Positions 26,487-35,812 of a stretch of 64,000 bases of DNA are shown piece by piece (the first letter of the stretch is position 1; every line of letters begins with the position of its first letter). The translations under genes and the position numbers were made by a program. Source of the DNA: Clostridium sp. chh4-2 (GTDB lineage: Bacteria > Bacillota > Clostridia > Lachnospirales > Lachnospiraceae); assembly GCF_002899675.1 (NCBI RefSeq), contig NZ_PKUU01000030.1, forward strand, positions 1 through 64,000. Direction: 5' to 3'. The notes under the pieces were generated by a model. It had not been told where the DNA came from. It worked only from the letters and a program-made list of their open reading frames with translations, and did not search any database.

Positions 26487-27932
26487 TTATTCAAATCTTT
26501 GTATCATACCTTGATCCGTATAGGTGATCTCACAGCTTCCCTTCTTCAAATCTGCCTGAAGTTTCGCCCATTCTCCGCCGTTTACCCAGCGCAGCAGAAG
26601 GGTATGAGGATCACTGTCCAGAATCTCCAGCTCTCCCTGAAATGCCGGATGGCTGTTTCTCAGCCGCATCATCCGCAGCTGTTTCTGAACCGCCGGACGC
26701 CCCATGGCTTCGCCAACCTGATCAAGCGTATAGTAATGGCGGTTAATATCTCTTCCGCTCCCGCTTTTCTCCGCCAGTTCATAATCATTTTCTCCAATCA
26801 GCATTCCCTGATAATAGACCATCGGGATTCCGGGAGTGAAGAACTGGATGGCGCGGGCTGTCAGATATTTCTCATCATCTTCTGAAAGAGCCGAGTAATA
26901 GGAACAATTCACCTGATATGCATCAAAATACGTGTGAGATGATTTCGTACTGATTTCTTTGGATACAGGGCTGATCTTATACAATTCGTTCAGAGTCCTG
27001 CGAATCTCTTCATCCGGCAAAAGATGGTAAGCATCCATCACTCCGATACCGTCATGGGTATCCAGAGTGGTGAACTGGTTTCTCGGACAAATCTTCATCC
27101 AATTTTTCAGATAAATGGCATCTCCGAAATACAGTGCCTGAAGCACCAGCAGAGGAAGGGCAAAATCATAGACCTCATACCCCCTTTCGCTCAGCTTCAG
27201 CTGTGTGAAATATGTTTCATGAATCTCTGCCAGGGAACGGATTCCATGAGCCGTCAGAATATCCTGAATCTCTTCAAGCAGGCTCCAAATCTCCGGTTCC
27301 AGGAAGAAACAGCTGGTTCCCGGCTTCTTCGTTGCATATCCGAAGGCATCCAGCCGGATCAGCGCGGCTCCATGCTGTGACAGGAATTCCAGATTTTTGC
27401 GGATAAACTGCTTCACTTCAGGCTGATTCACATCCACATCAATCTGCTCTGAACTAAATGTACTCCAGATCAGTTCCCGGCTGCCGTCAGCAAATTCCGC
27501 CATTACAGAGGGGCCGCCGTCTTTTCTTTTATATATTTTTTCCAGTTCCTCCTGGGTAGGCTCCCCATCCTTCCAGAAATCCCGATACCGGATGAAAAAA
27601 TTCCGATAGGCGGAATTATCTTTCTTCTCAAGATAATCCAGATATTCCGGACTGTGGGCCGACACATGGTTAATCATATAATCATACATCAGATAATACT
27701 TCGAAGCCAAACGTTCGACATCCTCCCAGCTTCCAAAGCTTTGATCTACCTCCCGGTATGTCACAGGAGCAAAGCCGCGGTCTGCCGAAGACGGAAAAAA
27801 CGGGAGGACGTGAATCCCTCCGATCGCATCCTTCACATAAGTATCCAGAACATATTCCAGTTCTTTAAGATTATGTCCCATACTGTCCGCATAAGTGATC
27901 AGCATAATCTGATTTTTGACTTTCTGAAACAT
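26487..27932 (-). CDS. gtfA: Sucrose phosphorylase (GH13_18)
   Basis: 481 aa, the usual length. Converts sucrose and phosphate to glucose-1-phosphate and fructose in the cytoplasm. Signatures are DRGFAPVTYREVD near the N-terminus, the nucleophile in IRLDAFGYATKK (D195), acid/base in SLAEIHE (E236), and the stabiliser in LDTHDGIGVMD (D294). Close relatives act on sucrose-6-phosphate or glucosylglycerate; an ABC importer nearby (unphosphorylated substrate) favours sucrose or a related glucoside. The start codon overlaps the LacI stop by one base. Confidence 0.88.
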   Translation of the reverse strand: MFQKVKNQIMLITYADSMGHNLKELEYVLDTYVKDAIGGIHVLPFFPSSADRGFAPVTYREVDQSFGSWEDVERLASKYYLMYDYMINHVSAHSPEYLDYLEKKDNSAYRNFFIRYRDFWKDGEPTQEELEKIYKRKDGGPSVMAEFADGSRELIWSTFSSEQIDVDVNQPEVKQFIRKNLEFLSQHGAALIRLDAFGYATKKPGTSCFFLEPEIWSLLEEIQDILTAHGIRSLAEIHETYFTQLKLSERGYEVYDFALPLLVLQALYFGDAIYLKNWMKICPRNQFTTLDTHDGIGVMDAYHLLPDEEIRRTLNELYKISPVSKEISTKSSHTYFDAYQVNCSYYSALSEDDEKYLTARAIQFFTPGIPMVYYQGMLIGENDYELAEKSGSGRDINRHYYTLDQVGEAMGRPAVQKQLRMMRLRNSHPAFQGELEILDSDPHTLLLRWVNGGEWAKLQADLKKGSCEITYTDQGMIQRFE

Positions 27933-28906
27933 CAGGTTGTTCTCCTCTCTATAAATGTCACCGGAATCGTCTGAATATCCGGAACATCTTTTTCTTCTAT
28001 TAAGTCCACCACCGTATCCATAGCGGTTTTCACCAAATCCTTAATATTCTGCCGCACGGTGGTCAGCGGCGGATAAGTCATTCTGCTTAAACAGATATCG
28101 TCATAGCCAACGATCTTCACTTCTTCCGGAATCCTGTACCCGAAAGACCATGCGGCCTGAATACACTGTGCCGCTATAATATCCGAGCTTGCAAAAATAC
28201 CATCCATATCCGGATTCTCATTGAAAACCCGGCTGATCAGGTTGGAGTAATCCATCTCATTTAACATCTTTTCGTCGGCAGAATAGATCCGATATGCCAC
28301 CTTTTTTCTCTCACAGGCAGCGATAAAGGCTTTTGTTCTCTCATCAGCAGACAGACGCAGATCCTGCTGTCCGCTGATGTGGACGATTTTTTTACATCCT
28401 CTCGCAATCAGATGGCGGGTAGCCAGATTGCCGCCCTGGGCATTGTCGGAAAGAATCGCCGGCAGACCGGAAAATACATTTTCCAACGTCACCGCAGGTA
28501 TATGGATGTCTTCCAGGAAATCTGTTCCCATGGAATGAGAAGCATAGATAATGCAGTCAACCATGTTCCTTCTCAGCAGACTGACGCACTGCTTCTCTTT
28601 TTCATAGTCGTAATTCGACGCAAATACCATCAGTTTGTATCCGCGCAAATATGTTTCATATTCAAATTCATGCACCATCTCTCCGAAAAACGGATGTTTG
28701 ATCGTAGGCACAATCAAACCAATGATATTCAGACTGTTTTTCCCCAAAGCCCGGGCCACATCATTGGGCAGATACCCCAGTTCCTTCATAGCGTCATATA
28801 CTGCTTTTTTTGTTGCCTCACTCAGTGGACCTCTATTATTCATCACTCTGGATACTGTCGTTATCGAAACTCCCGCCCTGCTTGCCACATCTTTAATTGT
28901 TACCAC
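27932..28906 (-). CDS. LacI-family transcriptional regulator
   Basis: 324 aa. The N-terminal HTH is TIKDVASRAGVSITTVSRVM with hinge LGYLPNDVARAL, followed by a periplasmic-binding-like effector domain. It starts at a GTG with GGAGA three bases upstream. It lies between the ABC permeases and sucrose phosphorylase and probably represses both, binding the repeated motif upstream of the binding-protein gene (32461 and 32633). Confidence 0.9.
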   Translation of the reverse strand: MVTIKDVASRAGVSITTVSRVMNNRGPLSEATKKAVYDAMKELGYLPNDVARALGKNSLNIIGLIVPTIKHPFFGEMVHEFEYETYLRGYKLMVFASNYDYEKEKQCVSLLRRNMVDCIIYASHSMGTDFLEDIHIPAVTLENVFSGLPAILSDNAQGGNLATRHLIARGCKKIVHISGQQDLRLSADERTKAFIAACERKKVAYRIYSADEKMLNEMDYSNLISRVFNENPDMDGIFASSDIIAAQCIQAAWSFGYRIPEEVKIVGYDDICLSRMTYPPLTTVRQNIKDLVKTAMDTVVDLIEEKDVPDIQTIPVTFIERRTT

Positions 28907-29002
28907 ACCGCTCTCCTGCCTTCCTGTGCCGTCAATGACTGCATCTGTACTTTTTATCTGTATTTCATTTTAACAGCTTTCGTGTAAAAAGTAACCTTTT
29001 TA

Positions 29003-29875
29003 TTAAGATTTCACAGCTCCGGCAACCACTCCGCCAATAATATATTTCTGCAGGAAAATATACACTAAAATGATCGGAGCAACAATCATCACCAAAGCGG
29101 CCATAATCTTACCCAAGTCATTGGAAAAGGTTCCGTAAAAGGTGCGGATTGCCAATGGAAGCGTATACAAAGCCTTCTTGCCCAATACCAGATTCGGAAG
29201 CAGATAATCATTCCAAAGTCCCAGCACATTCAGTATGGTGATGGTGGAGATAATCGGCTTCATTAACGGAAATACAATCTTAAAGAATATCTGGAATCTG
29301 CTGCATCCGTCAATCTTCGCCGCTTCTTCCAACGCCAGGGGGACGTTGGTCTTAATGAAGCCGTGGCACATGAAAATTGCCATACCCGTACCAAAGCCAA
29401 GGTTCATAAATATTAGGGTTGCCCTTGAATTCAGGATTCCAAAAATATTGCCATAAATAGACACTAACGGAATCATGATCACCTGAAAAGGGACCACCAT
29501 ATAGGCCACCATCAGCGCAAAAAACACTTTGCAGATCATCCAGTCTGTCCTGACAAACAGATATGCCGTCATGGACGAGCAGAGAATAATCAAAACAACG
29601 CTCACTCCGGTAACCAAAATGGAGTTAAAAAACGCAGTTCCAAAATCCATTTCCGTGAACGCCTTAACATAATTAATAAACTGAAGCCCCTTATCATCAA
29701 TAAGCATCAAAGGATTTTTAACAATGTTGATCTTCCTCTTAAAAGAGTTTAGAATCACCATAACAAAAGGAAACATATAAAACAAAAACATCGCTGCTAC
29801 AAAAATGGTCTTTCCCACATTCACCGCAGTTTTTCTGCTTCCGCCTACCTGAAGATTTTTTCTTCCTTTTGCCAT
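29003..29875 (-). CDS. Carbohydrate ABC transporter permease (MalG-type)
   Basis: 290 aa with six predicted helices. The ATPase-docking loop is LEEAAKIDGCSRFQIF, and the C-terminus YIIGGVVAGAVKS is typical. Its start shares a base with the stop of the preceding permease. A basic N-terminus (KGRKNLQVGGSRK) precedes the first helix. Confidence 0.9.
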   Translation of the reverse strand: MAKGRKNLQVGGSRKTAVNVGKTIFVAAMFLFYMFPFVMVILNSFKRKINIVKNPLMLIDDKGLQFINYVKAFTEMDFGTAFFNSILVTGVSVVLIILCSSMTAYLFVRTDWMICKVFFALMVAYMVVPFQVIMIPLVSIYGNIFGILNSRATLIFMNLGFGTGMAIFMCHGFIKTNVPLALEEAAKIDGCSRFQIFFKIVFPLMKPIISTITILNVLGLWNDYLLPNLVLGKKALYTLPLAIRTFYGTFSNDLGKIMAALVMIVAPIILVYIFLQKYIIGGVVAGAVKS

Positions 29876-30759
29876 TATGCTTCCACCTCCTTTGATTTAC
29901 CTGCACGAATTTGGATAAATGCAATGATACCCATTACCAGGAACAGTACCAGCGCCTCCGCCTGGCCTAAGCCGTATTTTTGATTCTCAAATGCCTGCGT
30001 ATAGATGTGCATAGCCGCCATCTTGGTACTGTCATAAGGGCCGCCTCCGGTCAGCGCAAGATTCAGGTCGTATACCTTAAAGCAGCGGGTTAAAGACAGA
30101 AAAAGACAGGTTACGAAAGCCGGAACCATCATGGGAATCGTAATATAACGCGTCACCTGGCCGGAATTCCCACCATCGATCCTGGCCGCCTCCAAAAGAT
30201 CCGGCGAAACGCTTACAAAACCGGAAATATAGATCAGCAGCATATAGCCGGAATACTGCCAGGTAGTAACAATAACCATAGCCGCAAATGCTCCGCCCGG
30301 CGAAGAGAGCCATGACTTCGCAAAAATCGGCAGGTTCAGATATTCATTTAAATTAACAGTCACTCTGGAAAAAATAAACTGCCAGATATACCCCAGCACG
30401 ATGCCGCCAATCAAGTTGGGAGTAAAGAATCCCGCCCTCAGGAAATTTTGTCCCCTTATTCCGCTAGTCAGCAGATAAGCCAGGAGGAAGGCAATTACAT
30501 TAATAAAAATCACAGACAGGAATACATATTTGACGGTGATCCAAAGGGAAGTCCAAAACACTTTATCCTGAAAAACCGCAATATAATTGTCTAAACCCGT
30601 AAAGGGTTTTGCGTTGCTGATGCCGTCCCAACTGGTGAAGGTCAGATATACCCCATATATCATTGGGATCATGACAACCAGGATAAAAGAGATAACCGCC
30701 GGGCCGGCAAACACCAGAAATGCTATACATTTACTTACAAAGCTTTCTTTACTTTTCAT
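29875..30759 (-). CDS. Carbohydrate ABC transporter permease (MalF-type)
   Basis: 294 aa, six helices. The first is FLVFAGPAVISFILVVMIPM and the docking loop LLEAARIDGGNSGQ. It pairs with the 29003 permease and the binding protein at 30961, from which it is separated by a terminator-like hairpin, so read-through is probably partial. No ATPase gene is nearby. Confidence 0.9.
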   Translation of the reverse strand: MKSKESFVSKCIAFLVFAGPAVISFILVVMIPMIYGVYLTFTSWDGISNAKPFTGLDNYIAVFQDKVFWTSLWITVKYVFLSVIFINVIAFLLAYLLTSGIRGQNFLRAGFFTPNLIGGIVLGYIWQFIFSRVTVNLNEYLNLPIFAKSWLSSPGGAFAAMVIVTTWQYSGYMLLIYISGFVSVSPDLLEAARIDGGNSGQVTRYITIPMMVPAFVTCLFLSLTRCFKVYDLNLALTGGGPYDSTKMAAMHIYTQAFENQKYGLGQAEALVLFLVMGIIAFIQIRAGKSKEVEA

Positions 30760-30794
30760 ATTTTCCCTTTCTTTAATTTCATAGGGTGAACTTT

Positions 30795-30896
30795 CCTACG
30801 AGGATTCGGGTGTCAAAAGGTCTTGCCCCTGCAAATTGTCTGAATTGTTTGCATGCGCAGGAATTTAGGAATCCTTAGACTGCCGAACCCTTTGAT
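30795..30896. repeat. Imperfect inverted repeat in permease/binding-protein gap
   Basis: GTGTCAAAAGG near 30810 pairs imperfectly with CCCTTTGATAC near 30887, with a further CCTGC/GCAGG pair inside. It lies just 3' of the terminator at 30899-30943 in the transcript. It resembles small intergenic palindromes of this group; function unknown. Confidence 0.4.
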
Positions 30897-30898
30897 AC

Positions 30899-30943
30899 AA
30901 AAAGGGCGCTGCCCGGAGGACTTTTCCTCAGAGTCAGCGCCCT
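30899..30943 (-). terminator. Terminator/attenuator after binding-protein gene
   Basis: On the minus strand AGGGCGCTG and CAGCGCCCT form a 9-bp stem with an inner GAGG/CCTC, followed by TTTTTG. It lies 17 bp after the binding-protein stop. Partial termination would keep binding protein in excess over permeases. Confidence 0.75.
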
Positions 30944-30960
30944 GCTTTCAGCATGTTGGA

Positions 30961-32322
30961 TTAATGAGATTTAAAGAAATCGTCCATGTGCTGTGCCATC
31001 TCGGTTCTGTCAAGTTCTCCGGCAAGATACTTCTGCATGTAAGCTGCAAGAGTACTTCTGTGGTCTGATGGAATCGGCACATAATCATTAACCAGACTCT
31101 TATCAACATAAGTCTTTACACCGGTATTGAAATCGTTGGTCATATCTGCTGCGATATTCTTAAATGCGGGAACAACCGCACATTTATTCACCAGAACATC
31201 CTGTCCGGCCTGGTCATATACCAGCCAGTTCAAAAATTCCTTAGCTGCCTCCTGCTGTTCAGGAGTTGCTTTCACATTGTCAATAGCAATAAACTTGGTC
31301 GCATTGGCATTCAGACGTCCCACGGAACTGTAATTTCCATTTACAGGCAACGGCATGATGCCGTAAGTCATGGAGCCGTCCACATACTCTTCCGTATCCG
31401 GCCAAGCCCAGCTTCCATTCAGCCAGAATGCAGCTTCGCCCTCTGCCAGATAGCTGGCATTCAGGTCATAATCAGCAGCCAGCGGATCACTTCCGTTTAT
31501 ATTATATTGAATCAATACATCCAGAGTATCATAAATACTGTTAAATACATCGTTGGATGCAAAGGATGCGCTTCCGTTCTTTATGTCTTCAAATAACTTC
31601 TGAGCGTCTTCCTTCTTTCCGGTCTGCATCCGGTATACATACTGAATAAAATGCTGTCCGATCGACCAGTCCTCTGAATTTAAGATCACCGGATTTTCCA
31701 TGCCGCCTGCTCTCATTTCTTCCAGCAGAACCTTAAACTGATCCAAAGTCTGATACTCATCCGGTATGAATTCTTTTCCGGTTACCGTTTCAATCGCATT
31801 CTTATTGTAAAGAATGCCTGTGCCTTCCACGCAGAATGGGAATCCATAGGTTTTGCCGTCCAATTTCACGCCCAGAACCTCGCCGCCGTCCGCCATCCAC
31901 TTCTCACCGCTTAAATCCAAAAGCTTCTCAGCCGCTATATCGGTAACATTGGAATAATCACATAACATCAAAGTAGCCGGATCTCCTGCTGCGTATTTCT
32001 GAGCAATTGACTCGCCGGGTTTATCCGTAGTATAGAGTTCAATTTCTACGCCGGTTGCCGCCTGGTATTCCTTGGCAGCTTCTTCTAATGCATCTTCTAA
32101 CTCCGGCTTACTGTTCATCATGGTAATCTTAACCCCTTCGCCGGATGCTGCCGGTTCCTTAGTTTCTTCGGAAGACGTTTCTTTAGCCGGCTCTGCCGTG
32201 GCGGCTTCTGCCGCTGTGGTTGCCGCCGACGTGTCCTCTTTCGGTTTGCCGGATGAACAGCCTGTTATACTCACAGCCATAACTGCAGCCATAGAAAGTG
32301 CGGTCAATTTTCTTAATCTCAT
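30961..32322 (-). CDS. Sugar ABC transporter substrate-binding lipoprotein
   Basis: 453 aa. The signal peptide ends with lipobox ITGC (C22), followed by a Thr/Ala/Glu-rich linker and a cluster 1 solute-binding fold (VKITMMNSKPELEDAL, FPFCVEGTGILYNKNAI). It probably binds sucrose or a related glucoside, judged by the sucrose phosphorylase downstream. AGGAGGAGAGG precedes the start. The 434-bp upstream region holds a strong promoter and two copies of a regulator-like site. Confidence 0.9.
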   Translation of the reverse strand: MRLRKLTALSMAAVMAVSITGCSSGKPKEDTSAATTAAEAATAEPAKETSSEETKEPAASGEGVKITMMNSKPELEDALEEAAKEYQAATGVEIELYTTDKPGESIAQKYAAGDPATLMLCDYSNVTDIAAEKLLDLSGEKWMADGGEVLGVKLDGKTYGFPFCVEGTGILYNKNAIETVTGKEFIPDEYQTLDQFKVLLEEMRAGGMENPVILNSEDWSIGQHFIQYVYRMQTGKKEDAQKLFEDIKNGSASFASNDVFNSIYDTLDVLIQYNINGSDPLAADYDLNASYLAEGEAAFWLNGSWAWPDTEEYVDGSMTYGIMPLPVNGNYSSVGRLNANATKFIAIDNVKATPEQQEAAKEFLNWLVYDQAGQDVLVNKCAVVPAFKNIAADMTNDFNTGVKTYVDKSLVNDYVPIPSDHRSTLAAYMQKYLAGELDRTEMAQHMDDFFKSH

Positions 32323-32438
32323 AGTCCTCTCCTCCTGATATGTATGAAACTTTTATTTCTCCCCGGTGTTTTTGAATATTCCTGCTTTTCCGGACAAGCA
32401 GATTTTGTTTCACCGGTTTGAACTTTTCTTGTGATTAT

Positions 32439-32479
32439 AGTATATGACTCATTTTCATATATGTCAACCGTTTTCATAA
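32439..32479 (-). promoter_or_regulatory. Promoter with overlapping LacI-type operator (copy 1)
   Basis: On the minus strand TTGACA (32467-32462), 17-bp spacer and TATACT (32444-32439). The -35 is embedded in TATGAAAACGGTTGACAT, which resembles LacI/CcpA-type sites (TGAAAACG half-site). A second copy is at 32633-32651. A LacI-family repressor here would block polymerase. Confidence 0.6.
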
Positions 32480-32632
32480 TATTTATTTGTCGTTTTTACA
32501 TTTTTAACAGACTAATTTTCGTTATTTTTTGTATATTTTGTTTTATTTTATATTATATTATCCTTTTTTATTTACAATTATGTTATTAAAATAAAATATC
32601 TTATCACAAGTGTATTATATTTTATTTTTATA

Positions 32633-32651
32633 ATGTCAATCGTTTTCATAT
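32633..32651 (-). promoter_or_regulatory. LacI-type operator-like repeat (copy 2)
   Basis: TATGAAAACGATTGACAT on the minus strand differs from the copy at 32461 by one base. It lies ~170 bp further upstream and again contains TTGACA. Two sites at this distance could allow looping. The AT-rich DNA between them holds nothing else I recognise. Confidence 0.5.
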
Positions 32652-32690
32652 CCTTTTCCATTGAACCAATCATATCCTTTCGGCATTTAA

Positions 32691-32726
32691 TAGAAAAGGC
32701 GCCCATTTCACTGAGCGCCTTTTCTA
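32691..32726 (-). terminator. Terminator of the pur operon
   Basis: A perfect 12-bp stem (TAGAAAAGGCGC / GCGCCTTTTCTA) lies 31 bp after the purD stop. The T-rich right arm serves as the U-tract. Being symmetric, it may act in both directions. Confidence 0.7.
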
Positions 32727-32756
32727 TCTCTTATATTCTATTCTTCTGTATCGCCA

Positions 32757-34040
32757 TCACTGGCCGTCGGCTTCATCAATCGCCTTCCCAATATCATTCC
32801 TCATATACTTATTCCCAAACTCAATCCATTTCGCCGCCTCATAAGCATTGGCCCTGGCCTGTTTCAGATCCGCCCCGGTAGCCGTCACGCCAAGCACACG
32901 TCCTCCGTTGGTGACCACGTCGCCGTCTTCGTCAAACTTACTGCCCGCATGGAACACATAATAACCGTCCTTCCCTGCAAACGCATCCAGCCCTCTGATC
33001 TTAAATCCCTTCTCATAATGCTCCGGATATCCGTCCGATGCCAGCACCACGCAGACTGCCGCATTGTCTTCAAAATCCAGTTCCACCTGGTCTAAAGTTC
33101 CGTCAATACAAGCCTCGAATACATCCACGATATCATTTTTCATTCTTGGAAGCACCACCTGAGTCTCAGGATCGCCGAATCTCGCATTGTATTCCAGCAC
33201 CTTAGGCCCATTCTGCGTCAGCATGAGCCCGAAGAATATAATTCCTTTAAACTCTCTTCCCTCCGCTTTCATAGCGTCCACAGTCGCCTGATAGATGTAT
33301 TTTCTGCAAAACTCATCCACCTCATCCGTATAGAAAGGGCTTGGGGAAAATGTTCCCATACCTCCGGTATTCAATCCCTGATCCCCGTCTTTCGCCCGCT
33401 TATGGTCCTGGGCGGAAGTCATGATCTTAATGGTCTTGCCGTCCACAAAGGAGAGCACGGAAACCTCTCTTCCCGTCATGAACTCCTCCACCACAATTTT
33501 ATTTCCGGCGGAACCAAACTGCTTGTCCAGCATCAAAGTCTTAACGCCGTTTTTCGCCTCTTCAAGCGTATTGCAGATCAGCACCCCTTTGCCGAGAGCC
33601 AGACCGTCCGCCTTTAAAACGATGGGCATGGAAGCCGTTTCCAGATATTCAAGAGCCGCCTGTGCAGAATCGAAATTCTCATACGCAGCCGTAGGAATCT
33701 TATATTTTTTCATCAAATCCTTGGAAAATGCCTTCGATCCTTCCAGAATCGCCGCATTCTTACGCGGCCCGAACACCCTTAACCCCGCCGCTTCAAATGC
33801 GTCAACTGCGCCTGCCGCCAAAGGATCGTCCGGTCCGATAATGGATAAATCAATCTCCTGTTCCTTTGCAAACTCCACCAGCTTATCGAAATCCATAACG
33901 CCGATATTCACGCACTCAGCCACTTCGGCAATTCCCGCATTACCCGGTGCGCAGTAAATCTTTTCCACTCTAGGGCTCTGTGCCGCTTTCCATGCGATCG
34001 CGTGTTCGCGTCCGCCTCCGCCAACGATCAGTATCTTCAT
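32757..34040 (-). CDS. purD: Phosphoribosylamine-glycine ligase
   Basis: 427 aa, full length. An ATP-grasp enzyme that makes glycinamide ribonucleotide in purine synthesis. Signatures are KILIVGGGGREHAIAW at the N-terminus, the grasp core ALGKGVLICN, and the GARS signature FGDPETQVVLPR. It is the last gene of the cluster, separated from purN by 113 bp with a hairpin. GGAGG is five bases before the ATG. Confidence 0.97.
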   Translation of the reverse strand: MKILIVGGGGREHAIAWKAAQSPRVEKIYCAPGNAGIAEVAECVNIGVMDFDKLVEFAKEQEIDLSIIGPDDPLAAGAVDAFEAAGLRVFGPRKNAAILEGSKAFSKDLMKKYKIPTAAYENFDSAQAALEYLETASMPIVLKADGLALGKGVLICNTLEEAKNGVKTLMLDKQFGSAGNKIVVEEFMTGREVSVLSFVDGKTIKIMTSAQDHKRAKDGDQGLNTGGMGTFSPSPFYTDEVDEFCRKYIYQATVDAMKAEGREFKGIIFFGLMLTQNGPKVLEYNARFGDPETQVVLPRMKNDIVDVFEACIDGTLDQVELDFEDNAAVCVVLASDGYPEHYEKGFKIRGLDAFAGKDGYYVFHAGSKFDEDGDVVTNGGRVLGVTATGADLKQARANAYEAAKWIEFGNKYMRNDIGKAIDEADGQ

Positions 34041-34111
34041 CTTAACCTCCGTTTTGCCGTTTCAAACGGCTTCTATTCCTGGTTTTATTATCTGTTCTTT
34101 AATCCAAAATA

Positions 34112-34150
34112 CCCCATCCGGGACGCAGGCTCACCTGCATCCCAATGGGG
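34112..34150 (-). promoter_or_regulatory. Intercistronic hairpin between purN and purD
   Basis: CCCCAT, GGGA and GCAGG pair in order with CCTGC, TCCC and ATGGGG around a short loop, with single-base bulges. No U-tract follows, so it is probably a stability element or partial attenuator. Confidence 0.55.
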
Positions 34151-34153
34151 AAA

Positions 34154-34741
34154 TTATTTGTTTGCTATCATCTGGATGGCCTGGGGAAGAATCACCCACT
34201 CCGCCTGTTCCATCACACGCCGCTGCAGAATCTCCGGTGTATCTCCCTCCATCACTTCCACCGATTTCTGAAGAATGATAGGGCCGGAATCAACGCCTTC
34301 GTCCACATAGTGAACCGTGGCTCCGGTTATCTTCACCCCTCTGGCTAAAGCCGCCTCATGGACTTTAAGCCCATAATATCCCACACCGCAGAAAGACGGA
34401 ATCAGGGATGGGTGGATATTGATAATTTTATTGGGGTATTTCCGGATCATGGCTGCCGGTATAGTTACCAGAAAACCTGCCAGCACAATTAAATCCAGCC
34501 GGTATTCATCCACTTTCGCCAAAAATGCCTCGTTAAACGCATCTCTCGTCTCAAACTCTTTGGGCGACATGGCAACCGCAGGGATATTGTGGTTTCTAGC
34601 CCGTTCCAGCGCGTATGCGTTTTTATTGTTGCTGATTACAACCTCTATTTTCGCATTGGTGATCTTTTTGCAGTCAATTGCATCCAAAATGGCCTGAAGG
34701 TTTGTCCCCCCGCCGGATACCATTACGCCGACTCTCAGCAT
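34154..34741 (-). CDS. purN: Phosphoribosylglycinamide formyltransferase
   Basis: 195 aa. Transfers formyl from 10-formyl-THF to GAR. VGVMVSGGGTNLQAILDAI is the N-terminal signature; catalytic residues are in NIHPSLIPSF and VDEGVDSGPII. The start overlaps the purM stop (ATGCTGA), so the two are translationally coupled. Confidence 0.96.
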   Translation of the reverse strand: MLRVGVMVSGGGTNLQAILDAIDCKKITNAKIEVVISNNKNAYALERARNHNIPAVAMSPKEFETRDAFNEAFLAKVDEYRLDLIVLAGFLVTIPAAMIRKYPNKIINIHPSLIPSFCGVGYYGLKVHEAALARGVKITGATVHYVDEGVDSGPIILQKSVEVMEGDTPEILQRRVMEQAEWVILPQAIQMIANK

Positions 34742-35766
34742 AAAGCCACTCCTTTTTCTCCTGCTTCCACAGAACCGATCACATAAGGCGTCTCTCCTGC
34801 TTCCTTCATAGCCGCAACCGTTTTCTCCACGTCGGCAGGATCAACCGCCACGATCATTCCGATTCCCATGTTATAGGTATTGTACATCATCTCTTCCGCG
34901 ATCTCGCCCTTTGCCGCTAACAATTTAAAGATTGCAGGCACCTCATAGCTGTCCTTTTTAATCACGGCTTTTGTGCCTTCCTTTAACATACGCGGAATGT
35001 TCTCGTAGAAACCGCCGCCCGTAATGTGGCTGCATGCCTTTACCTTCACTCCGGCTTCCTTTACCGACCGGAGCGCTTTTACATAAATCTTAGTCGGAGC
35101 GATCAAAGCCTCGCCCAATGTGGTGCCAAGCTCTTCATAATAGGTATTCAGTCCCTCTTTGTTCATCTCATTCTCAAATACCTTGCGGACTAAAGAAAAT
35201 CCGTTGCTATGTACGCCGGAAGAAGCCATACCGATCAGCACGTCTCCTGCCGCCAAATCCTTACCGTCGATTAAATCCTTCTGATCCACCACGCCCACGG
35301 CGAATCCGGCCAGATCGTATTCATCTTCCGGATAGAATCCAGGCATCTCAGCCGTTTCTCCGCCTACTAAGGCAGCATTTGACTGTTTGCAGCCATCCGC
35401 CACGCCGCTTACGATTTCCGCAATCTTTTCAGGCACATTTTTTCCGCATGCGATATAGTCCAGGAAAAATAATGGCTCGCCGCCTGCGCACGCCACGTCG
35501 TTCACACACATTGCCACGCAGTCGATTCCCACCGTATTGTGTTTATCCAAAAGAAATGCCAGCTTTAACTTGGTACCCACTCCGTCCGTACCGGATAACA
35601 GCACAGGATGTTCCATTCCCTTAATCGCCTCTAAAGAAAATGCTCCTGAAAATCCGCCGATTCCTCCTAAAACTTCCGGTCTCATAGTTTCCATCACGTG
35701 TTTTTTCATCAGCTCCACTGACTTATAACCAGCTTCAATATCAACTCCAGCCTTCTTGTAATCCAT
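34735..35766 (-). CDS. purM: Phosphoribosylformylglycinamidine cyclo-ligase
   Basis: AIR synthetase, ~343 aa. Characteristic segments are LLSGTDGVGTKLKLAF, GGETAEMPGFY and HITGGGFYENIPRM. The reading frame is open to an ATG at 35826 inside purE, but GGAGG five bases before the ATG at 35766 (MDYKKAGVDIEAGYKSV) and normal length make that the likely start. Confidence 0.95.
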   Translation of the reverse strand: MDYKKAGVDIEAGYKSVELMKKHVMETMRPEVLGGIGGFSGAFSLEAIKGMEHPVLLSGTDGVGTKLKLAFLLDKHNTVGIDCVAMCVNDVACAGGEPLFFLDYIACGKNVPEKIAEIVSGVADGCKQSNAALVGGETAEMPGFYPEDEYDLAGFAVGVVDQKDLIDGKDLAAGDVLIGMASSGVHSNGFSLVRKVFENEMNKEGLNTYYEELGTTLGEALIAPTKIYVKALRSVKEAGVKVKACSHITGGGFYENIPRMLKEGTKAVIKKDSYEVPAIFKLLAAKGEIAEEMMYNTYNMGIGMIVAVDPADVEKTVAAMKEAGETPYVIGSVEAGEKGVALC

Positions 35767-35812
35767 CTCTTCCTCCATTTCGCTGCCCTGGTCGGCATCT
35801 AATCCTATTGTT

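Noticed and set aside
34112..34150. Intrinsic terminator between purN and purD
   Set aside because: Stem has bulges and no U-tract, and purD lacks a clear separate promoter, so read-through is assumed.
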